A stretch of DNA of 8,320 bases from an uncultured Parabacteroides sp. (GCA_900547435.1 URGO01000138.1:1-8320), one strand, 5' to 3'. Counted from the stretch's first letter, positions 1-5,558 are shown. The notes: generated by a model not told the origin, from the letters alone. Numbers and translations are program-made.

Positions 1-41
1 TCAACGCTTCGGATAACCAGACCTTTATCTCGTATAACTGA
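1..41 (+). CDS. 3' end of an unrecognised gene (partial)
   Basis: The reading frame starting at base 3 runs through 12 codons (ending in QTFISYN) to a TGA stop at 39-41. A strong hairpin terminator follows 22 bases later, which supports this being the true end of a gene that enters from the left. Only these residues are visible, so no function can be given. Confidence 0.5.
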   Translation, partial: NASDNQTFISYN

Positions 42-63
42 AGTTCCCCGAATCCCGCAAAAG

Positions 64-103
64 CGAGCCTTGTCCATGAAATAAACCGGGCAAGGCTCGT
101 TTT
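64..103 (+). terminator. Rho-independent terminator
   Basis: CGAGCCTTGTCC (64-75) pairs with GGGCAAGGCTCG (88-99). This makes a 12-bp stem with one G-U pair and a 12-base loop, followed by TTTTG, with an A-run (AAAA) just before the stem. It ends the gene that stops at 41. Because the arms are flanked by A-run and T-run, it could also work on the minus strand. The T-run overlaps the upstream extension of the next open frame, which argues for that gene starting later. Confidence 0.85.
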
Positions 104-146
104 GTATCCTCCAAATCCTTATCTTTGGGCAGAAAAAGTCCCAAAG

Positions 147-1064
147 ATGATAGAAGACCTCCACATATCCGTCCCCCTCAATGAAGTACCCGAAGCCCAA
201 GTGGGCAATTACTTCACCCTCTCCCGGATGCCCGGCGAGTTCCTGATAATCCAAAAGCCCGACAACACGTTTTATTTCCTGTGCAGCCGGGAGTGCGACA
301 TCGTGCGGATATGCGAGTCTTTCGACTGGTACATCGTGTCGAAGGACGCTTTCAACGACCGCCTGAGCATCGGCATCGGTCTGGCTGACAAGGAAAGCAT
401 CGACGGCGAGGTCTATCGCGTGCAGGACGAGGCCACGCTCTCCCTTTGGCGCGACATCCTTCGTTTTACCTTCGACAGCGATTTCGTGCGCCGGTTCTTC
501 CCCTACAACACCCGTTTCAAGGGCAAGATGCGCATCGACGGCGCGTTGTGCTTCTACATCCACGATTATTACCCCACGCGCTGCAAGGGCATCGCTGTGG
601 AAGACCGCAAAACCAGCAACTTGGTTTTCCGCTTCAAGGAAGGACAGCAGGCAGCCCTCGTCGCCAAAATCTTCTCCCTTTGCATCGCCCGTATGCCTTT
701 CTACAAGGAAAAGGCGGCCAATGCCGTACTTATCCCCATCCCGGCGGCTACCCGTGAGCGCAACGCCGCCCGTTTCGCCCGGTTTTGCAGCCTCCTTTCG
801 CGTCGCCTGAAAATCACCGACGGCTTCCGTGCCACATGGATAAGGGAAGACCGTGAGCAGATGAAAGGCACTCACGGCCTCGACAAGCTCTCCAACCTCA
901 TTTTCCACCCCGTCTATTTTCAAGGACGCGATGTCTTTCTTGTGGATGACATCGTGTCCACCGGCGAGAACTTCACGCAGATGAAACGCAGGCTGATGCA
1001 GCTTGGAGCCAATTCCGTTACCGGCCTGTTCTTGGGACGGACGGTGAAAATGGGGAAAGAATAA
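147..1064 (+). CDS. Two-domain protein with C-terminal phosphoribosyltransferase (ComF-like) domain
   Basis: This is a 305-residue protein. The C-terminal third carries a type I phosphoribosyltransferase signature. VFLVDDIVSTGENF at residues 263-276 is the PRPP-binding loop (hydrophobic residues, DD, then STG), and LIPIPAATRERN at about 195 resembles the substrate-side motif of ComF-like proteins. Residues 1-180 are a separate soluble region I do not recognise, with no signal peptide. Family knowledge says such domains bind PRPP in nucleotide salvage or in poorly understood DNA-uptake-linked proteins. The substrate here is unknown. The frame is open back to a TTG at 102, but that lies in the T-run of the preceding terminator, so ATG 147 is chosen. 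No clear Shine-Dalgarno is present, as is common in Bacteroidetes. The gene stands alone, with a terminator before it and a repeat array after it. It is probably mobile-element cargo. Confidence 0.8.
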   Translation: MIEDLHISVPLNEVPEAQVGNYFTLSRMPGEFLIIQKPDNTFYFLCSRECDIVRICESFDWYIVSKDAFNDRLSIGIGLADKESIDGEVYRVQDEATLSLWRDILRFTFDSDFVRRFFPYNTRFKGKMRIDGALCFYIHDYYPTRCKGIAVEDRKTSNLVFRFKEGQQAALVAKIFSLCIARMPFYKEKAANAVLIPIPAATRERNAARFARFCSLLSRRLKITDGFRATWIREDREQMKGTHGLDKLSNLIFHPVYFQGRDVFLVDDIVSTGENFTQMKRRLMQLGANSVTGLFLGRTVKMGKE

Positions 1065-1096
1065 AAAGACACACCCTTGGTTTCGACATTTCCGCA

Positions 1097-1184
1097 AGTC
1101 GGGCAACCCAAAGTGCTGAGTTGGGCAACTCAGCAAAACGAGTTGGGCAACTCACGGAAATGGGTTGGGCAACTTGCGTGGGAT
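1097..1184. repeat. Four tandem 22-bp repeats (iteron-like array)
   Basis: Units lie at 1097-1118, 1119-1140, 1141-1162 and 1163-1184. The GGGCAAC core recurs at 1101, 1123, 1145 and 1167, exactly 22 bases apart. The best-kept part is AGTTGGGCAACTCA. The core is itself a small palindrome (GAGTT-GGGC-AACTC), and in unit 2 it extends to a perfect 8-bp stem (GCTGAGTT at 1115-1122, AACTCAGC at 1127-1134). Units 1 and 4 are more diverged. The period is two helical turns, so bound proteins would sit on the same face of the DNA. It lies in the gap between the phosphoribosyltransferase gene and the convergent gene at 1201-1476. Its role is unknown. Confidence 0.85.
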
Positions 1185-1200
1185 AATCCCGCCCCGCCCG

Positions 1201-1476
1201 TTATTGCACGTTGCCGCCTTCGAGGGCGGAGTCGAAGGCACTATAATGGTCGTCGTCATGCACGCTCAATGCCGCCACGAGACTGTTCAACGTGCGCACG
1301 GCATCCAGCCGTTGTTCCGGCGAGCATTCTTCCGGATGGCTCAATACATCAATGGCGCAGGTCAGATGCGCCTTTGCCTGCTGCAAGGTGGACACATCTT
1401 GAATGGGAAACAGGTAGAAAAGTCCTTCATCGGAAGAACGGACGATGCCCTTCAGGGCGGTAGCTTGTAATTCCAT
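1201..1476 (-). CDS. Small unrecognised protein, 91 aa
   Basis: This is a 91-residue soluble protein starting MELQATALKGIVRSS and ending in ALEGGNVQ. The frame stays open upstream to 1521, but ATG 1476 is the first ATG, with AAAAG just upstream, so it is preferred. There is no signal peptide or membrane segment. The middle (about residues 30-70) looks helical and is rich in Ala, Leu and charged residues. It is convergent with the phosphoribosyltransferase gene. Two minus-strand TACCTTTG boxes (1680-1687 and 1854-1861) could drive it through a long leader. I do not recognise the family. The overlapping plus-strand frames look like shadows (Arg/Gly/Cys-rich), which supports this strand. Confidence 0.55.
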   Translation of the reverse strand: MELQATALKGIVRSSDEGLFYLFPIQDVSTLQQAKAHLTCAIDVLSHPEECSPEQRLDAVRTLNSLVAALSVHDDDHYSAFDSALEGGNVQ

Positions 1477-1519
1477 ATCTTTTCGGGTATTAACAAATGA
1501 CGTAACGCTGCCGGCCACC

Positions 1520-1634
1520 ACGTTCGAGGTATCGCCAAATAACCCAACACAAAGTGAACCGGCAGGTTACGTCAAGGTATAACCTACCCGGTTCATTTAC
1601 CTTTGTGTTTTTGAAATTGGCGATTTCCGAACGT
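1520..1634. repeat. Long imperfect palindrome I (115 bp)
   Basis: Five nested arm pairs share one centre near 1575: ACGTTCG (1520-1526)/CGAACGT (1628-1634), ATCGCCAA (1531-1538)/TTGGCGAT (1617-1624), AACACAAAG (1546-1554)/CTTTGTGTT (1601-1609), TGAACCGG (1555-1562)/CCGGTTCA (1588-1595), and AGGTTA (1564-1569)/TAACCT (1580-1585). The unpaired stretches between arms are short, so a long hairpin or cruciform could form. A plus-strand TACCTTTG box (1598-1605) sits in the right arm. It is upstream of the small gene at 1201-1476 and within a stretch with no convincing gene. It could be a regulatory leader, a protein-binding site or a transfer or replication site. Confidence 0.8.
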
Positions 1635-1826
1635 CAGTAAATGAACAACATTACCACGATGCTATTTGCACCGCTGGCACAAAGGTAAGAAAATAACGCC
1701 AATAATCCATTGCCATCCTTAAAAACCTCCTTCGGAAAAATCCATTGCGGAGAGAAGTCAATGTTCCTACGGTATGTTTCCCTTGCCGCTTTCATTCCCC
1801 ATCACTCCACAATGTGCTATTGAAAG
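1635..1826. other. Non-coding spacer between two palindromes
   Basis: I see no convincing gene here on either strand. The one notable element is a minus-strand TACCTTTG at 1680-1687, matching the Bacteroides -7 consensus (TAnnTTTG) and identical in its 11-base surroundings to the inverted copy at 1597-1607 (TTACCTTTGTG versus CACAAAGGTAA at 1678-1688). A clear -33 partner is not visible. Confidence 0.5.
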
Positions 1827-2003
1827 GTTGGATGAGCTGACTTATTACGTGCGCAAAGGTAATTTCGGGTTTTGACGGACTAATCAAATTTTTTAGGCAC
1901 AATCTCCACACTTCGCAGGCTCAGGTAGTATTCTGCCTAAAAAATTTGATTCTGCAAAACCCTGCCCTTTGCCCCGCTTACGAAATAAGTCAGCTCACCC
2001 AAC
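1827..2003. repeat. Long imperfect palindrome II (177 bp)
   Basis: Outer arms 1827-1846 and 1984-2003 match at 19 of 20 positions (core GAGCTGACTTATT/AATAAGTCAGCTC). Inner arms sharing the same centre are GCAAAGG (1853-1859)/CCTTTGC (1966-1972), GGGTTTTG (1867-1874)/CAAAACCC (1955-1962), and a perfect 18-bp pair at 1882-1899/1934-1951 (AATCAAATTTTTTAGGCA and its complement). The loop is 1900-1933. A minus-strand TACCTTTG lies at 1854-1861 in the left arm. The right edge is only a few bases before the first possible start codon of the next gene (2010 or 2034), so on the mRNA this would be a large structured leader for the small-gene run. Confidence 0.85.
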
Positions 2004-2033
2004 TCGTCAATGCATAAAAAAAATGTCGTGATT

Positions 2034-2294
2034 ATGAAAGCAACAAGAGAAACAAATGGAAATAAGTCGCTTCCCAATCTGCCTCTGCATAAATTCTTGG
2101 GCGTGGCGGTAAGGTTCTCCCTTGCGGCATTCTGCACATCCCTGTACGGTGGGTCCCTGCTGGTGTGGTTCGTCGGGTTGTGGCTGGTGCGGAACTTCCT
2201 TGTGGGGGTAATCCGTTTCCTGTGGGTCTGCCTCGTGTTCCTGTTTGCGGTTGTTTCGGTGGTCGCTTTCATGGTCTGGGTATTAACACTTTAA
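2034..2294 (+). CDS. Small integral membrane protein, 86 aa
   Basis: After a polar N-terminus (KATRETNGNKSLPN) the protein is strongly hydrophobic, with about two to three membrane-spanning segments: roughly residues 19-45 (FLGVAVRFSLAAF onwards), 46-65 and 66-84. It ends VVAFMVWVLTL. Two in-frame starts are possible, ATG 2010 and ATG 2034. The second is chosen because an A-rich run precedes it at a distance typical for Bacteroidetes, but neither has a Shine-Dalgarno. The gene opens the plus-strand run of small genes, 13 bases before the next start, directly after palindrome II. The opposite-strand frame (1937-2272) is Thr/Arg/Asn-rich and looks like a shadow. The function is not known. Confidence 0.65.
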   Translation: MKATRETNGNKSLPNLPLHKFLGVAVRFSLAAFCTSLYGGSLLVWFVGLWLVRNFLVGVIRFLWVCLVFLFAVVSVVAFMVWVLTL

Positions 2295-2307
2295 TTATTA
2301 TCTCATT

Positions 2308-2526
2308 ATGAAACGGTACAGCAAGACTATCGCACAGCAGTGCAAGTATTATGAAGTGGAGAACATATTCGAGTACATGGTGGAAACCTATATCAATGGC
2401 AACCACAGCACCTTTACCCGGCTGTTCAAGGAACTGGAGAAGGACGCACGCAGGCTGTTCATAGAATACCTGTTATGGGAAGTCAATCCCCAATATCACG
2501 TGGAAATACTGAAAGCAACCATCTAA
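2308..2526 (+). CDS. Small conserved-looking protein, 72 aa
   Basis: A 72-residue soluble protein (MKRYSKTIAQQCKYYEVENI at the N-terminus). It is mostly helical in appearance, with an acidic/aromatic middle (FEYMVETYING) and a charged stretch (FKELEKDARRLFIEYLLW). No known motif is recognised. It starts 13 bases after the membrane-protein stop and is followed 33 bases later by the 189-aa gene, so it is probably in one operon with them. Its composition fits a real gene of the same element. It is likely ICE cargo of unknown role. Confidence 0.7.
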   Translation: MKRYSKTIAQQCKYYEVENIFEYMVETYINGNHSTFTRLFKELEKDARRLFIEYLLWEVNPQYHVEILKATI

Positions 2527-2559
2527 AAAATTACGGTTTAGGACAAGAAAATATCCCAA

Positions 2560-3129
2560 ATGACGAGAGAAGAAAAATTGCAGGCTTTGGCGGACTACCA
2601 TGCCTGCAAGCGTGAGCGGCACATCATTCTCCGCTATGTCCAGGCACTCCGCCGGGAAGATGCGGAACAGACCGCCTATTTCGAGGGCTTCGGTGAAAGC
2701 GTGCATCAAATCGTGCTGAACGTGAATACCTACGAGCGCAGGCTTGTTTTCGGCTATGTGGACAAGCAGTTCAACGAATACGGTTGGATAAACGGCATGT
2801 TGCCCATCGTGGAGGAAATCCGGCTCGACACATCCAACGTGATACACATCGGCCAGTCCGTGAATGGCACGTATGCCGTTACGGTGAGCTGGTGTACCGG
2901 CACGGCAGGAGGCGGCAGCCACCCATCGGTATGGGACGAACCCATTTCCGGTTACAAGGAAGCGGTACGCACGGGAATACATCGGCTGGAGGGACATTAT
3001 ACCTATGCAGAACGCCACTCTTTGACAGACAAGGGAAATTACAACCCGAAGTATATCCGCAAGTTGATAGCCGGATTGCGGGAATTGAAGTTACGCTACA
3101 CCGCCCCGCAGCAATTGAGCCTTTTTTGA
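2560..3129 (+). CDS. 189-aa accessory protein with C-terminal beta-clamp-like motif
   Basis: The N-terminal 35 residues look helical and charged (MTREEKLQALADYHACKRER). A mixed alpha/beta body follows, with a Gly-rich loop WCTGTAGGGSHPSVW near residues 111-125. The last five residues are QLSLF, which matches the bacterial sliding-clamp (DnaN) binding consensus QL[S/D]LF and sits at the extreme C-terminus after a basic segment. That tail suggests recruitment to replicating DNA or interference with the clamp, but this is inference. I do not recognise the body as a known family. It is the largest gene of the small-gene run. The long minus-strand frame overlapping it (2473-3018) is His/Val/Arg-rich and looks like a shadow. 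Confidence 0.75.
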   Translation: MTREEKLQALADYHACKRERHIILRYVQALRREDAEQTAYFEGFGESVHQIVLNVNTYERRLVFGYVDKQFNEYGWINGMLPIVEEIRLDTSNVIHIGQSVNGTYAVTVSWCTGTAGGGSHPSVWDEPISGYKEAVRTGIHRLEGHYTYAERHSLTDKGNYNPKYIRKLIAGLRELKLRYTAPQQLSLF

Positions 3130-3154
3130 TTATTCACCTATAAATATATAATGT

Positions 3155-3412
3155 ATGGACGTAAAGATTGAAAGCATGATTTTCGGGTGGGACGAGCGGA
3201 TACCCGAAACGTTGGTAAAGTTCATCAATTCCGTGACGCTGACAAAAGACGAACAGGAGCTTCGCGAACTGGTGAAGGTGTTTGCCCGAAGCGAAGAGTT
3301 CAACCGCTTCTTCGCTTTCGGATACGGAAGCAGCCACTTTTGGCTCAAGCAAAGGATGGCATCCGACCCGGACAAGTGCATGGAGAACCGCTTATTGATT
3401 GTCGAATTTTAA
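3155..3412 (+). CDS. Small unrecognised protein, 85 aa
   Basis: An 85-residue soluble protein (MDVKIESMIFGWDERIPETL at the start). It has a charged helical centre (TKDEQELRELVKVFARSEEF) and an aromatic patch (FAFGYGSSHFWLKQRM). No motif is recognised. The upstream 25 bases are AT-rich with no Shine-Dalgarno. The TAA stop overlaps an ATG as TAATG at 3410-3414, so translation may be coupled to the DUF3873 gene that follows. It belongs to the same plus-strand operon of ICE accessory genes. Confidence 0.65.
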   Translation: MDVKIESMIFGWDERIPETLVKFINSVTLTKDEQELRELVKVFARSEEFNRFFAFGYGSSHFWLKQRMASDPDKCMENRLLIVEF

Positions 3413-3420
3413 TGGATTTC

Positions 3421-3654
3421 ATGATGGCTACAAGAATGACAGAAAACGGCGTTTCGACCTGCCGGGCAGCAGGAACGGAACAATTTGAGAAATTCCAAAG
3501 CGGCTTTGGAAGAAGAAAACGCACGCTTGTGCAGTACGATTACAGGGCATCCGATGGAGAACTGTTCTCCTGCGTGGCTCCGACTTTGGAGGAATGCCGC
3601 CGCAGACGCGATGCATGGCTATCGGAAAAAGAAAGAAAGGAGGCACGGCGATGA
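3421..3654 (+). CDS. DUF3873 family protein
   Basis: A 77-residue protein with features I recognise from DUF3873, a small family common in Bacteroidales conjugative transposons: NGVSTC near the start, EQFEKFQSGFGRRKRTLVQY in the middle, then DYRASDGELFSCVAPTLEEC and a charged tail (KERKEARR). The family's function is unknown. Possible starts are ATG 3412 (overlapping the previous stop as TAATG), 3421, 3424 and 3436. 3421 is a compromise, as no Shine-Dalgarno decides. The stop overlaps the next start as ATGA. The two Cys residues are not arranged as an obvious zinc site. Confidence 0.8.
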   Translation: MMATRMTENGVSTCRAAGTEQFEKFQSGFGRRKRTLVQYDYRASDGELFSCVAPTLEECRRRRDAWLSEKERKEARR

Positions 3655-3896
3655 ATGACGGTTATGACACGCTGATAATCACCTTCAGCGAACCCATCGA
3701 GGTTTTGGACGGCATGTTTGAGGACATCGACACATGGGGCGTGGACAACCTGAAGAAGTGGGTGGACGATTACGAGTCCACACGCTTCACCCCGATAAAC
3801 GGCTATACGGCAGTCATCACTTCCGAATACAACATGAAGCCCGTAAGGGAATGGTTGGAACACTACATGCCCATAGCGGAAATGAAGGAATTGTAG
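3651..3896 (+). CDS. Small acidic protein, 81 aa, last gene of the run
   Basis: An 81-residue protein starting MNDGYDTLIITFSEPIEVLD. It is acidic and aromatic with a WGVDNLKKWVDDYESTRFTP segment and ends PIAEMKEL. Its start ATG overlaps the DUF3873 stop (ATGA), and AAGGAGG at 3637-3643 lies 7 bases upstream, an unusually good ribosome binding site for this DNA, so the start is well supported and the two genes are coupled. I do not recognise the family with confidence. It ends the operon, with a hairpin following at 3918-3948. Confidence 0.75.
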   Translation: MNDGYDTLIITFSEPIEVLDGMFEDIDTWGVDNLKKWVDDYESTRFTPINGYTAVITSEYNMKPVREWLEHYMPIAEMKEL

Positions 3897-3917
3897 AGGG
3901 ATGATGCGTTTGCAGTA

Positions 3918-3948
3918 GCAGCCCGCCGGAACCAATCCGACGGGCTGC
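3918..3948. terminator. Hairpin between converging gene blocks, probable terminator
   Basis: GCAGCCCG (3918-3925) pairs with CGGGCTGC (3941-3948). After one mismatch CGGA/TCCG extends the stem, leaving a very short loop. It lies 21 bases after the plus-strand run and 23 bases after the minus-strand 38-aa gene, so it may stop both. There is no good T-run on either side, which lowers confidence that it works without Rho. Confidence 0.55.
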
Positions 3949-3971
3949 AACCGTTTCACGCCAACGGCATG

Positions 3972-4088
3972 TCAGTCCGTTTCCTCGCCCCAAAGCTCGA
4001 TGTCCGTCGGCGCGTGACGGACAGCCCGGACAATCAGGCAGGCTGTAATGGCGGCAAATACCAAATAGACGATAACGAAATATCCCAT
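3972..4088 (-). CDS. Small single-pass membrane protein, 38 aa
   Basis: The frame reads MGYFVIVYLVFAAITACLIV followed by RAVRHAPTDIELWGEETD and stops at TGA (3974-3972). Residues 3-20 form one membrane helix. The basic RAVRH after it and the acidic tail suggest a cytoplasmic C-terminus. An A/G-rich stretch (AAAAAGG) lies about 10 bases upstream. It starts 14 bases after the methyltransferase stop, so it is probably the last gene of that operon. Length and hydrophobic pattern fit a real micro-protein, but it is short and has no recognised family. Confidence 0.5.
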   Translation of the reverse strand: MGYFVIVYLVFAAITACLIVRAVRHAPTDIELWGEETD

Positions 4089-4102
4089 AAGTCCATACCT
4101 TT

Positions 4103-5107
4103 TTACTGGTTACACCGCTGGTTGGCTATTTCCACATATTCCGGGTTCATGTCAAAACCGATAAAGTTGCGTCCCAGCCGTTTTGCGACAGCCGCTGTCG
4201 TCCCGGCTCCCATGAACGGGTCAAGCACGATGCCGCTTTCGGGCGAGCCTGCCAATATGGGCACTTCCACTAACTTTGTCGGGAACATGGCATAGTGCTT
4301 CTGCTTGTTCTGTTCAAAAGCGATACGCCAGACACAACGCATGTTGCGCCCGTTAGGATTTACTTTCATCATCCCTTTAGGCGTACCGGCTATCCGTTGG
4401 AACTCGCCGCATTTCCCATTGGAAGTCATCGGATGGCGGTATCTCTCAAAGGTGGATGCGGCATAAGGCTCATACTGCCGGTTAAACCGGTAACGCGGGT
4501 GCTTGACAAAGAAGAACATTTTCTCGAAATCCACCGTGAACCGGTCTGTCACGGGAGAAGGCACGCAAGTGGGCTTGTACCAGATAATCTCGTTCCGGAG
4601 TATCCATCCGTCCAGTATCATTTCATCGGCAAACCGGCCCGGGATGTTGCATAGGGACTTGGAAAGCACCCGATGCCGTTTCTTGTCCACACGCATGTCA
4701 ATCAGGCAATGGTCGTTCTTCCGGTTGGAAGCGTACCATTCCGGGGCTTGGCGTGCGTTGTATTTGTACGGCTTGCTGTATGAATCGCCGAGGTTTACCC
4801 ACAGCGTGCCCGTTTTCTTCAAAACCCTGCGGCATCCCCGGAACACGGAAACCAGATGCGCGATGAATTCCTCGCGCACCGGTTCCTGCCCCAACTGTCC
4901 TTGCCATCCCCCGCAACGGGCGCAATATCCGCTCTCGTCGGGCTGGTGGCTGCACCTTTCGTCCGCAGCCCACCATAAGGGGGCAATGCCGTAATCGCGC
5001 ATCTGCCAGTAAGGTGGTGAAGTCACGATGCAGTCCACCGACCCGTCCGGAAGCATCCGCAATCCCGACAAGGCATCAGTATGGTAAATCCGGTTCAGCT
5101 CCATCAT
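4103..5107 (-). CDS. Orphan site-specific DNA methyltransferase, beta class (N6-A or N4-C)
   Basis: A 334-residue enzyme that would transfer a methyl group from S-adenosylmethionine to an amino group of adenine or cytosine in DNA. The catalytic motif IV is TSPPYW (residues 29-34) and the AdoMet-binding motif I is near the C-terminus (DPFMGAGTT, about 296-304, then GFDMNPEYVEIA). The order IV before I defines the beta class. SPPY favours N4-cytosine but does not prove it. Residues C52, H54, C62 and C65 form a probable zinc-ribbon insert. The target region is presumably the middle. Start: ATG at 5107 (or 5104) with AAGGAGG just upstream, inside the end of traQ, overlapping it by 32 bases, so translation is probably coupled. 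No restriction enzyme gene is adjacent. On an ICE this usually means protection of incoming DNA from host restriction, or regulation. Confidence 0.92.
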   Translation of the reverse strand: MMELNRIYHTDALSGLRMLPDGSVDCIVTSPPYWQMRDYGIAPLWWAADERCSHQPDESGYCARCGGWQGQLGQEPVREEFIAHLVSVFRGCRRVLKKTGTLWVNLGDSYSKPYKYNARQAPEWYASNRKNDHCLIDMRVDKKRHRVLSKSLCNIPGRFADEMILDGWILRNEIIWYKPTCVPSPVTDRFTVDFEKMFFFVKHPRYRFNRQYEPYAASTFERYRHPMTSNGKCGEFQRIAGTPKGMMKVNPNGRNMRCVWRIAFEQNKQKHYAMFPTKLVEVPILAGSPESGIVLDPFMGAGTTAAVAKRLGRNFIGFDMNPEYVEIANQRCNQ

Positions 5108-5543
5108 CGCCTCCTCCTTCCTCTGTTTCGTTATTGAACGAGAAACTTTTGGTTACAATCTGCCCAAACGAATCCACAATGTAGATGTCAATAGTCTGCT
5201 GGTCCGTGCAGAGCGACTTGTAATAGAGCCGGAAGGTTTCGCCCGGCAACGGATAAAGGTCATTGGGCAGCAGCACCGTGCCGTCCTCCAGACGAAGCTC
5301 CCCCTTGCCCGTAGGCTGGAAGTAGCGGATGAAATACTCCGTTTCCTCGTACCGCCCGCTGCGTACCAACTGGCAGCGTATCTCGGCTTCCCCGCCTTCC
5401 ACGATGGTGGTCTGCACAGGCAGGGTAGCCAAATCAAACTCATACACCTGCTGGATGTCCAGCTTGTCGGATCTGGCGCATAGCAGCACGGCGGCGACCA
5501 GCGCGAAGCCGACGGTAAAAATCAGTTCAGTCATTCTTTTCAT
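5076..5543 (-). CDS. traQ: Conjugal transfer protein TraQ (DUF3872)
   Basis: A 155-residue protein with the DUF3872/TraQ pattern: CQLVRSGRYEETEYFIRYFQ, then GELRLEDGTVLLPNDLYPL, then FRLYYKSLCTDQQTIDIY and DSFGQIVTKSFSFNN. The N-terminus is a signal or anchor segment (MTELIFTVGFALVAAVLLC) with a Cys at about residue 22. It may be a lipoprotein, though the residue before the Cys is Leu, which is atypical. The acidic, Gly-rich tail (EEGGGDDGAEPDLPY) contains in its DNA the ribosome binding site of the methyltransferase. In CTnDOT-type elements traQ follows traO and traP at the end of the transfer operon. Here it follows traO directly (15 bases), so traP is missing. Its role in transfer is not established. 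Confidence 0.88.
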   Translation of the reverse strand: MKRMTELIFTVGFALVAAVLLCARSDKLDIQQVYEFDLATLPVQTTIVEGGEAEIRCQLVRSGRYEETEYFIRYFQPTGKGELRLEDGTVLLPNDLYPLPGETFRLYYKSLCTDQQTIDIYIVDSFGQIVTKSFSFNNETEEGGGDDGAEPDLPY

Positions 5544-5558
5544 TTTCTTGATGATTTA

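Noticed and set aside
1097..1184. CRISPR array
   Set aside because: The repeats are contiguous with no unique spacers and there are no cas genes. They are tandem 22-bp units.
1077..1463. Plus-strand open frame of 128 codons
   Set aside because: It begins in the tandem repeats, and its sequence is Arg/Pro/Cys-rich with no family. The minus-strand 1201-1476 gene is more protein-like.
1520..1634. MITE or insertion sequence with terminal inverted repeats
   Set aside because: There is no target-site duplication at the edges and no internal transposase. The arms are nested to the centre, not terminal only.
1937..2272. Minus-strand frame of 111 codons
   Set aside because: Thr/Arg/Asn-rich composition opposite a convincing membrane-protein gene and reaching into palindrome II. 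It looks like a shadow.
2473..3018. Minus-strand frame of 181 codons
   Set aside because: It lies opposite the 189-aa gene and the 72-aa gene end. It has no motif, and its start is inside the real genes' coding DNA.
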